A stretch of DNA of 10,264 nt, taken from Pseudomonadaceae bacterium (GTDB lineage: Bacteria > Pseudomonadota > Alphaproteobacteria > UBA2136 > UBA6156). This document shows, in pieces, positions 5,896 to 10,264 of this stretch (its first letter is position 1; every line of letters starts with the position of its first letter). The position numbers and the translations under genes are program-made. The notes below the pieces were generated by a model that saw nothing but the letters and a program-made list of their open reading frames with translations, was not told the DNA's origin and ran no database searches. The stretch spans positions 1 to 10,264 of the forward strand of contig CANHVX010000028.1 in the NCBI GenBank assembly GCA_947464215.1, read 5' to 3'.

Positions 5896-6120
5896 GTGAC
5901 TCTCTTTAACGACGGCGAAGACCGTCTTCGCCTGAAAATGTCGGCTGTGACGGATATCCGTAATTCCGTGAAAAAATACATCGGGACTGACCACCCGGTG
6001 ATTATTGCGGCCCAGGCCTCGGGCCACTTTGCCGAGCCAAAACCGCACCGCACGCAGGGCCCCGCGCCCACGACCGCACCCCAATGGGGCAGCCCCCCCA
6101 AACGTGAGCAAATGGGTTGA
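5896..6120 (+). CDS. Small hypothetical protein, 74 aa
   Basis: I do not recognise this protein. It starts at GTG 5 nt after a perfect AGGAGG and ends with TGA at 6118. Residues 1-45 are compact and charged, with a likely helix at about 7-28 (basic and acidic residues mixed with Leu, Val and Ile) followed by a short hydrophobic stretch VIIAAQA. Residues 46-74 are rich in Pro, Gln, Thr and basic residues and look disordered. There is no signal peptide, membrane span or Cys motif. It runs in the same direction as lepA, 199 bp before it, and away from comM. The first codons contain the inverted repeat 5914-5932, which may limit or control translation. It could instead be a chance frame in a non-coding leader; the good ribosome-binding site and ordinary codon use argue mildly against that. 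Confidence 0.5.
   Translation: MTLFNDGEDRLRLKMSAVTDIRNSVKKYIGTDHPVIIAAQASGHFAEPKPHRTQGPAPTTAPQWGSPPKREQMG
5914..5932. repeat. Perfect inverted repeat inside the start of the small gene
   Basis: GGCGAAGAC and GTCTTCGCC flank a single C. As RNA this gives an 8-bp stem with a 3-nt loop, 18 nt after the start codon of the small gene. As DNA it is a near-symmetrical 19-bp site that could bind a dimeric protein. A 12-bp perfect palindrome, ACGGATATCCGT, follows at 5950-5961; on its own that length is expected by chance a few times per 10 kb. Confidence 0.6.
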
Positions 6121-6132
6121 TACACCGTGAGG

Positions 6133-6155
6133 CCCCCCCGTTTCCTTGGGGGGGG
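6133..6155 (+). terminator. G/C hairpin after the small gene, possible terminator
   Basis: Seven C (6133-6139) and eight G (6148-6155) can form a 7-bp pure G-C stem with an 8-nt loop, 12 nt after the small gene stop codon. Only two T follow directly (TTGCATGTGT), so termination would be inefficient. It may end the small transcript or insulate it partly from lepA. Confidence 0.35.
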
Positions 6156-6267
6156 TTGCATGTGTATGCAGTTTGTGCGATAGGCGGCGTTCGGTTTGAA
6201 TGCAAAAAAACGCATCTACCGTTTTACGGGGTGTAAACCCTGAATGTCCAAGTCTGGGGAGACGGCG

Positions 6268-6316
6268 GCCCGTTGCACACACCTTGTGCAACGGGCTGTT
6301 CCCGTTTATACAGCCC
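6268..6316 (+). promoter_or_regulatory. lepA leader with mutually exclusive hairpins
   Basis: Hairpin A pairs GCCCGTTGCAC (6268-6278) with GTGCAACGGGC (6286-6296), 11 perfect bp with a 7-nt loop. Hairpin B pairs GGGCTGT (6293-6299) with ACAGCCC (6310-6316), ending 3 nt before the lepA ATG. Hairpin C pairs AACGGG (6290-6295) with a second copy of CCCGTT (6301-6306). A, B and C share the AACGGGC segment, so forming one disrupts the others. The lepA start lacks a Shine-Dalgarno sequence, so how open these 20 nt are may set initiation. No T-run follows any stem, so any control would be at translation or through Rho rather than by intrinsic termination. No known riboswitch class is recognised. Confidence 0.5.
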
Positions 6317-6319
6317 CTT

Positions 6320-8158
6320 ATGACGCGCCGCGCCCTGACCCATATCCGCAACTTCTCTATCATTGCCCACATTGACCATGGCAAGAGCACCCTTGCCGAC
6401 CGCCTGCTGGAAATTACCGGCACCGTGGACAAGCGCGGCATGAAAGACCAAATGATGGACACTATGGAGCTGGAGCGCGAGCGGGGCATCACCATTAAAG
6501 CCAACGCCACCCGCCTGCACTACACCGCCAAAACCGGTGATGTTGCCGGGCAAGTGTTCCAGATGAACTTTATTGATACCCCTGGCCACGTGGACTTTGC
6601 CTATGAAGTGAGCCGCAGCCTGGCCGCCTGCGAAGGGGCCCTGCTGGTGGTGGACGCCGCCCAAGGGGTGGAAGCCCAAACGCTGGCCAACGTTTACACC
6701 GCGCTGGAGCATAACCTTGAGATTATCCCCGTGCTGAACAAAATTGACCTGCCGGCCGCCGAGCCCGAGAAGGTGAAAGCCCAGATTGAAGATTTGATTG
6801 GCTTGCCGGCCGATGACGCCGTGCCGTGCTCGGCCAAAACCGGCATGGGGGTGGCGGATATTCTGGAAGCCATTGTGCACCGCGTGCCCGCCCCCCTTGG
6901 CGACCCCGAAAGCCCCGCCAAAGCCTTGCTGGTGGACGCGTGGTACGACAACTACCTGGGCGTGGTGGTGCTGGTACGGATGATGGATGGCACGTTGGCC
7001 AAAGGCAGCAAAATTAAGCTGATGAACGCCGACCGCACCTATGTGGTGGACCGCGTAGGGATTCTGCACCCGCAAGAAGCCCAGCGCTTCCGCACCGTGG
7101 ACATGCTGCATGCCGGTGAGGTAGGTGTGCTGACCGCCGCCATTAAAGAAGTGGCCGATGCGCAGGTGGGCGACACCATTGCCGACTTCACCGCCGCCAG
7201 CCAAGGGTTGATTACCCCCATGCCCGGTTTTAAAACCGTGCCGCCCATGGTGTTTTGCGGGCTTTACCCCACCGAAGCGGAAGACTACGAAAAGCTAAAA
7301 GAAGCCCTGGCCCGTTTGCGCCTCAATGACACCAGCTTTACCTACATTGCCGAGCACTCGCCCGCGTTGGGGCATGGCTTCCGCTGTGGGTTTTTGGGGT
7401 TGCTGCACATGGATATTATCCAGACGCGCCTGGAGCGGGAATACAACCTTGACCTTGTGACCACCGCGCCCAACGTGGTTTACCAAGCCCGTTTGCTGGA
7501 TGGCAGCGTGGTTGATATTGAAAAGCCCGCCGATTTGCCCGAACCCCACCAAATTGACGAGTTGCTGGAGCCCTTTATTAAAGCGACCCTTTTGGTGCCG
7601 GAAGAATATCTGGGTGCCGTGATTACGCTGTGCCAAGACAAACGCGGCCAACAGCTTGGCATGCAGTGGCACGGCACCCGGGCGATGTTGAGCTATCGGT
7701 TGCCGCTGAATGAGGTGGTTCTCGACTTCTATGACAAATTGAAGAGCCTGACCCGTGGCTATGCCAGCTTTGACTACCAGCCCGATGGCTTTGATGGCGG
7801 CGATTTGGTGAAGGTTAACATCATGATTAACGGTGACCCGGTGGACGCCTTTACCATGGTGATGCACCGCAGTTTTGCCGAAACACGCGGGCGGGCGCTG
7901 CTGGCCAAGCTGAAAGAGCTTATCCCGCGGCAGTTGTTTGAAGTGGCTTTGCAAGCCGCCATTGGCGGGAAAATCATTGCCCGCGAAACGGTAAAAGCCG
8001 TGCGCAAAGATGTGACCGCCAAATGCTATGGGGGCGATATTTCCCGCAAGCGCAAGCTGCTGGATAAGCAAAAGGAAGGCAAAAAGCGCCTGAAGAGCCT
8101 CGGGCGGGTGGATATCCCCCAAGAAGCTTTCCTGGCTGCCCTTAAGCTGAATGACTAA
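6320..8158 (+). CDS. lepA: Elongation factor 4 (LepA), ribosome back-translocating GTPase
   Basis: A 612-aa protein of normal LepA length. LepA is a translational GTPase of the EF-G type that acts on stalled or mis-translocated ribosomes and affects initiation and 30S maturation. Its GTPase motifs are all present: AHIDHGKS (16-23, G1), the ERERGITIK switch region (52-60), DTPGH (86-90, G3), NKID (140-143, G4) and SAK (G5). Domain II (starting with DNYLGVV), domain III, the LepA form of domain V (GFRCGFLGLLHM.I) and the LepA-only C-terminal domain (AKCYGGDISRK.KLL.KQKEGKKR, then PQEAFLA) follow. ATG at 6320 matches the family start (IRNFSIIAHIDHGK follows closely). The frame is open to an ATG at 6200, but those 40 residues do not resemble LepA and cover the leader hairpins. 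There is no Shine-Dalgarno sequence before 6320. A clear terminator ends the unit. Confidence 0.98.
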   Translation: MTRRALTHIRNFSIIAHIDHGKSTLADRLLEITGTVDKRGMKDQMMDTMELERERGITIKANATRLHYTAKTGDVAGQVFQMNFIDTPGHVDFAYEVSRSLAACEGALLVVDAAQGVEAQTLANVYTALEHNLEIIPVLNKIDLPAAEPEKVKAQIEDLIGLPADDAVPCSAKTGMGVADILEAIVHRVPAPLGDPESPAKALLVDAWYDNYLGVVVLVRMMDGTLAKGSKIKLMNADRTYVVDRVGILHPQEAQRFRTVDMLHAGEVGVLTAAIKEVADAQVGDTIADFTAASQGLITPMPGFKTVPPMVFCGLYPTEAEDYEKLKEALARLRLNDTSFTYIAEHSPALGHGFRCGFLGLLHMDIIQTRLEREYNLDLVTTAPNVVYQARLLDGSVVDIEKPADLPEPHQIDELLEPFIKATLLVPEEYLGAVITLCQDKRGQQLGMQWHGTRAMLSYRLPLNEVVLDFYDKLKSLTRGYASFDYQPDGFDGGDLVKVNIMINGDPVDAFTMVMHRSFAETRGRALLAKLKELIPRQLFEVALQAAIGGKIIARETVKAVRKDVTAKCYGGDISRKRKLLDKQKEGKKRLKSLGRVDIPQEAFLAALKLND

Positions 8159-8178
8159 TATTCTCCATGACAATTTCG

Positions 8179-8203
8179 GGGGAGCAAGAGGTTCCCCTTT
8201 TTT
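8179..8203 (+). terminator. Intrinsic terminator of lepA
   Basis: GGGGAGC (8179-8185) pairs with GTTCCCC (8191-8197) over 7 bp including one G-T pair, with loop AAGAG, followed directly by six T (8198-8203). It lies 20 nt after the lepA stop codon: a textbook factor-independent terminator. Confidence 0.88.
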
Positions 8204-8474
8204 ATGACTTACTATCTCTGATAAGAAGATTTTATATTTTAAAGAAACGAGTTGTGTGCTTGTGGAGTGGAACGTGGGGGAAAGGTGGGAAAGTGCTTAT
8301 AATGGCAAGGAAAAGGGATGGGATGGGTTGTGGGAAATGGGGAGGGAAAGAGGAGGGAAAGGGAAGGAGGTGAATACGAAAAGGAGATTAAGAGGATAAG
8401 ACTGATAGTTGGGGGAGGGGCTGTGGGATAAATATCCTTGTTTTGGGGATAAGTGGGATGACTTATTGATAGAT
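8204..8474. other. C-poor polypurine spacer between convergent genes
   Basis: No convincing gene lies in these 271 bp. By my count 8301-8400 has 46 G, 2 C and 86 purines in all on the + strand, and 8339-8370 is an unbroken run of 32 purines. 8204-8260 is AT-rich. An AAGGAGGTGA at 8364-8373 matches an ideal Shine-Dalgarno sequence but leads only to a frame of a few codons, so it is probably a by-product of composition. ATAAGT (8449-8454) and ACTTAT (8461-8466) form a small inverted repeat close to the stop codon of the Smr gene. No terminator with a T-run is seen for the minus-strand operon that ends at 8475. Confidence 0.75.
8315..8346 (+). other. G-quadruplex motif in the polypurine spacer
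   Basis: G-tracts at 8315-8317, 8320-8322, 8325-8327 and 8332-8334 with loops AT, AT and TTGT form a canonical three-tier motif. Further tracts at 8339-8342 and 8344-8346, and beyond, offer alternative folds. The polypurine/polypyrimidine duplex could also form a triplex. This is sequence pattern only. Confidence 0.6.
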
Positions 8475-9032
8475 TTAGAGTTGTCGGAGATAGACGTAAC
8501 AGGCGCCCATGCCGCCATCGGCCGGGAGAGCGGTGTGAAAAGCCAACACCTTGGGATGACCGGCGAGCCAGGTGGGCAGTTGGTATTTGATGACCCCCAT
8601 ATCGGCGGCCGGGCCCCACCCGCGGCCCTTGCCATGGATAACCAAGGCCACCCGATGGCCTTGGCGGGCGGCCTCGTGCAGAAATTCCATCAGTTCCAGC
8701 CAGGCATCGCCCTCGCCCAGGCCGTGAAGATCGGCTACGGCGGTGGGGCGCAGCATCCCTTTGGCGAGGTGCTTGAGGACTTTGGGCTCGAGCGAGGGGT
8801 GGGCCCCGGCTTGGCGTTGGGCGGTGTTTTCCTGCACCGGAAAGGGCGGTTGGGTGTGCCAGCTGCTGATGCGGTGATGGGCAACCTCGGGGGGCAGAGC
8901 CCCGGGGCCGGTTGGTGCAGGCATGGGGGGCTTGGCAGGCGTGTTGGGTGCCGGCGTGCCGTGCTTGCGCACGGTTGCGATTTCCTTCAGCCAGGCCGGG
9001 TCGGCGGTGGGATTAGGCGGTGGTTTGCTCAT
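8475..9032 (-). CDS. Smr-domain protein (MutS2 C-terminal-type nuclease-like domain)
   Basis: A 185-aa protein. Residues 1-80 are Pro/Ala-rich and look disordered. A C-terminal Smr domain covers about 82-185, with LxPKVLKHLAKG leading into DLHG (101-104), VIHGKG (131-136), the GVIKYQLPTWLA helix and the closing GGMGACYVYLR strand. This is the stand-alone proteobacterial Smr form related to E. coli SmrA/YdaL. Smr domains bind DNA or RNA and many cut it; recent work on other Smr proteins links them to cleavage of mRNA at collided ribosomes. The exact substrate here is unknown. ATG at 9032 overlaps the end of the HemY-like gene by 20 nt, pointing to translational coupling; there is no clear Shine-Dalgarno sequence. 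It is the last gene of the operon. Confidence 0.92.
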   Translation of the reverse strand: MSKPPPNPTADPAWLKEIATVRKHGTPAPNTPAKPPMPAPTGPGALPPEVAHHRISSWHTQPPFPVQENTAQRQAGAHPSLEPKVLKHLAKGMLRPTAVADLHGLGEGDAWLELMEFLHEAARQGHRVALVIHGKGRGWGPAADMGVIKYQLPTWLAGHPKVLAFHTALPADGGMGACYVYLRQL

Positions 9033-9534
9033 CGGGCCCGGGGCTTAACGACGGAAAGGGTTTACGCGGGTTGGCCAGCCACTGGTGCAACTGGGCCTGT
9101 TGGTGCGGGGTGAGCGATTGCTCGGTATGGGCGGTAAGGAGGGATTTGAGCGGGCCTGCGGGCAGGTTTTTCAGCGTTTCGTGACGCAGGGGGCTGTGCA
9201 GCACCCAGGCGGCTACCGCCATGAGCACCGCCGTTTCCTGGTGCTGGTGGGTGTGGGTGGTGCGGGCGTTTTGCCAACCGCTGCGGACCAGCTGGGGCAA
9301 AGCCATAAGCCACCCCCAGACCCGCCCCAGCCATGCCACCCCAATCGCCGCGACTAACCCCAGCATCATGGCCACAGGGGCGGAGGTGGACAGACGTGTT
9401 TGCCCCCACTGGAGGATAACGAGCGTGGGGTTGCGGGTCAGTTCGTTCACGATGAGGCCCACCGCCAGCAAGACCGCCACCACAAACACCCAGCTGACCC
9501 ACGAGCGCACCAGGTTGAGCAGACCTATATTCAT
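9013..9534 (-). CDS. HemY-like inner-membrane protein lacking the TPR region
   Basis: A 173-aa membrane protein with two helices, about 13-30 and 53-78, separated by a short loop with the pattern RNPTLVILQWGQTRLSTSAP. This is how the HemY N-terminal domain looks (D/NPG.V.I.W....E.S between two spans). HemY proteins usually continue with a large domain of TPR-type helical repeats to about 400 residues or more; here only about 95 residues follow, His- and Gln-rich, without clear repeats. It could be a natural short form or a shortened gene. Despite its name HemY has no proven enzymatic step in haem synthesis. ATG at 9534 follows the upstream stop codon by one base (TAA C ATG), so the genes are tightly coupled. 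Confidence in the coding call is high, in the family moderate. Confidence 0.75.
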   Translation of the reverse strand: MNIGLLNLVRSWVSWVFVVAVLLAVGLIVNELTRNPTLVILQWGQTRLSTSAPVAMMLGLVAAIGVAWLGRVWGWLMALPQLVRSGWQNARTTHTHQHQETAVLMAVAAWVLHSPLRHETLKNLPAGPLKSLLTAHTEQSLTPHQQAQLHQWLANPRKPFPSLSPGPDEQTTA

Positions 9535-9535
9535 G

Positions 9536-10264
9536 TTACTGCGGTGCGGCCAGCACCGTGCCCGCATAGGCGGTGACCAACTTGACCAATTTGCCGCGCT
9601 GGTTGAGATAGGCCGCCACCGCGCCGCGCAGCCCGTTCAGCCGTGTATCTTCCACCAAGGGGGTGCTGTTGAGCAGCTGGGCGGCATCGGCCACCAAACC
9701 CCGCGCCAGCAGCTGTTGGGTGTTGTGCAGGTTAATGGCCCAGCGGTTTTGCGTGGCGGGCACGACCTCGACCGTGACCCACTGTTCGAGCTGCTGCTGC
9801 ACCCAGCTTTTGCGGGCTTGGGCCGCGGCATCGGAGGTGGCCAAATGTTCAGGCACGGGGAGGGCAAGCACGCGGCTGGCTTCCACCAGTAACAGGCTTT
9901 GGGTGGCCGGGCCTTCCCGTGGGGTGGCGCTGCGCAGGGCCAGTGCGGCCTCGGCCACCGTGGGAACACCGCTTTGGGCCGCCAGCTCGGCCACCGTGTT
10001 GGCCAATTGGCGCGGCAGCACCCCGCCTTCGGCCCAGCTGGACACCAACAATGCCAAGGCCGAACCCAGTTTGGCTTGCGTGGGATTAAAGGCTTCGGCC
10101 GGTTGGGGGGTGACAGGCATGACTGGCGCCGCTGCTTCAGGCGCCATGGGTTCGGCCGTGACCATGCTGCGAGGGGGGGAGAGTTCGGCGCTGACAGACG
10201 GCACCTGCGGCAAGGGGATAGGGTGTGGCATCGGGGCCAGTTTACCCCCCTGCGGCCCATGCCA
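9536..10264 (-). CDS. Mitofilin-like (COG4223-type) membrane protein, C-terminal part
   Basis: 242 residues are visible; the reading frame stays open through the window edge, so the N-terminus (normally one membrane span and a coiled coil) is missing. The visible part starts with a Pro/Ala-rich linker (about 60 residues) and then an all-helical domain: PRQLANTVAELAAQSGVPTVAEAALAL, SWVQQQLEQWVTVE, TQQLLARGLVADAAQLL and a C-terminal helix pair. The GVPT motif, the short VTVE strand after a helix, and the helix ending in a small-residue AAQLL turn fit the C-terminal mitofilin-type domain of alphaproteobacterial proteins that sit between hemD and hemY. Mitochondrial Mic60 belongs to the same broad family and shapes cristae; the bacterial proteins are linked to inner-membrane folding. 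An ATG at 10231 lies inside the linker and is unlikely to be the true start. Confidence 0.7.
   Translation of the reverse strand, partial: WHGPQGGKLAPMPHPIPLPQVPSVSAELSPPRSMVTAEPMAPEAAAPVMPVTPQPAEAFNPTQAKLGSALALLVSSWAEGGVLPRQLANTVAELAAQSGVPTVAEAALALRSATPREGPATQSLLLVEASRVLALPVPEHLATSDAAAQARKSWVQQQLEQWVTVEVVPATQNRWAINLHNTQQLLARGLVADAAQLLNSTPLVEDTRLNGLRGAVAAYLNQRGKLVKLVTAYAGTVLAAPQ

Larger units (their letters stand above)
5695..6319. other. Divergent comM-lepA intergenic region
   Basis: A 625-bp gap between the divergent comM and lepA starts. The comM-proximal part (5707-5884) has a run of eight T (5772-5779) and C-rich stretches; I see no convincing gene in it. A TTGATA hexamer (5793-5798) resembles a -35 box on the + strand, but the matching -10 position is poor. 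The middle holds a small candidate gene (5896-6120). A hairpin follows at 6133-6155, then the inverted pair TGCAT (6157-6161) and ATGCA (6166-6170), which could be an operator or chance. TTGCAT (6156-6161) and GATAGG (6179-6184), 17 nt apart, form a weak promoter candidate for lepA. The last 50 bp form the structured lepA leader. Confidence 0.6.

Noticed and set aside
6200..6319. Extended LepA N-terminus from ATG at 6200
   Set aside because: The extra 40 residues do not resemble any LepA, there is no Shine-Dalgarno sequence before 6200, and the extension would be encoded by the hairpin leader. The family start fits ATG at 6320.
6224..7204. 326-aa open frame on the minus strand opposite lepA
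   Set aside because: It is the reverse-complement shadow of a highly conserved gene (Gly/His/Gln/Val-rich) and has no family features. The same applies to the frame at 7295-8173.
8167..8373. 68-aa frame after lepA on the + strand
   Set aside because: It starts before the lepA terminator, runs through it, and its second half is Gly/Lys/Arg sequence forced by the polypurine tract. It has no ribosome-binding site.
8364..8373. Ideal Shine-Dalgarno sequence AAGGAGGTGA in the polypurine tract
   Set aside because: The only start codon at or near useful spacing gives a frame of a few codons before a stop. The match is most simply a by-product of the purine bias.
8297..8635. 112-aa minus-strand frame covering the polypyrimidine strand and the end of the Smr gene
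   Set aside because: It overlaps the well-supported Smr gene out of frame and its tail is Ser/Pro/Leu/Phe low complexity set by the polypyrimidine sequence.
1..10264. CRISPR array, tRNA, rRNA or prophage module
   Set aside because: No regularly spaced repeats with unique spacers, no tRNA T-arm-like segment in a cloverleaf context, no rRNA sequence, and no integrase, capsid or terminase gene were seen on either strand.

Overview
The window looks like chromosomal DNA of a GC-rich alphaproteobacterium. The best evidence is at the right end: a mitofilin-like (COG4223-type) membrane protein sits directly upstream of a HemY-like membrane protein, an arrangement typical of that class. The SH3-domain secreted protein has the alphaproteobacterial form, and ComM and LepA are well conserved. 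I cannot place it below class. Nothing here indicates a plasmid, prophage or insertion sequence.

Layout, left to right. (1) 1-264: a non-coding, G-rich block with an 8-bp tandem repeat, a G-quadruplex motif, a copy of a dispersed repeat and a REP-like hairpin. (2) 265-1380 (-): a secreted, modular 371-aa protein ending in a complete C-type lectin-like domain, the most unusual gene here. Its far side (1381-1605) carries a second copy of the same dispersed repeat and another G-quadruplex motif. (3) 1606-3447 (-): a methyl-accepting chemotaxis receptor with a long periplasmic sensor region. (4) 3605-5694 (-): comM (branch-migration helicase for DNA uptake) followed 14 nt later by a periplasmic double-SH3 protein, probably one transcript. 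(5) 5695-6319: a 625-bp divergent control region holding a small unrecognised gene with an excellent ribosome-binding site and a lepA leader that can fold into competing hairpins. (6) 6320-8158 (+): lepA (EF4), closed by a clear intrinsic terminator. (7) 8204-8474: a strand-asymmetric polypurine spacer with almost no C and a G-quadruplex motif, between convergent genes. (8) 8475-10264 (-): a tight operon, read right to left: mitofilin-like protein (cut by the window edge), HemY-like protein lacking its usual TPR region, and an Smr-domain nuclease-like protein.

Most genes are housekeeping. The accessory-looking part is 1-1605, where a lectin-type adhesin with a mosaic base composition is bracketed by near-identical repeats and lies downstream of a chemoreceptor. 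The strongest regulatory candidate is the lepA leader: two copies of one short segment compete for the same partner just before a start codon that has no Shine-Dalgarno sequence. I did not find a defence system, CRISPR array, diversity-generating retroelement, tRNA or rRNA.
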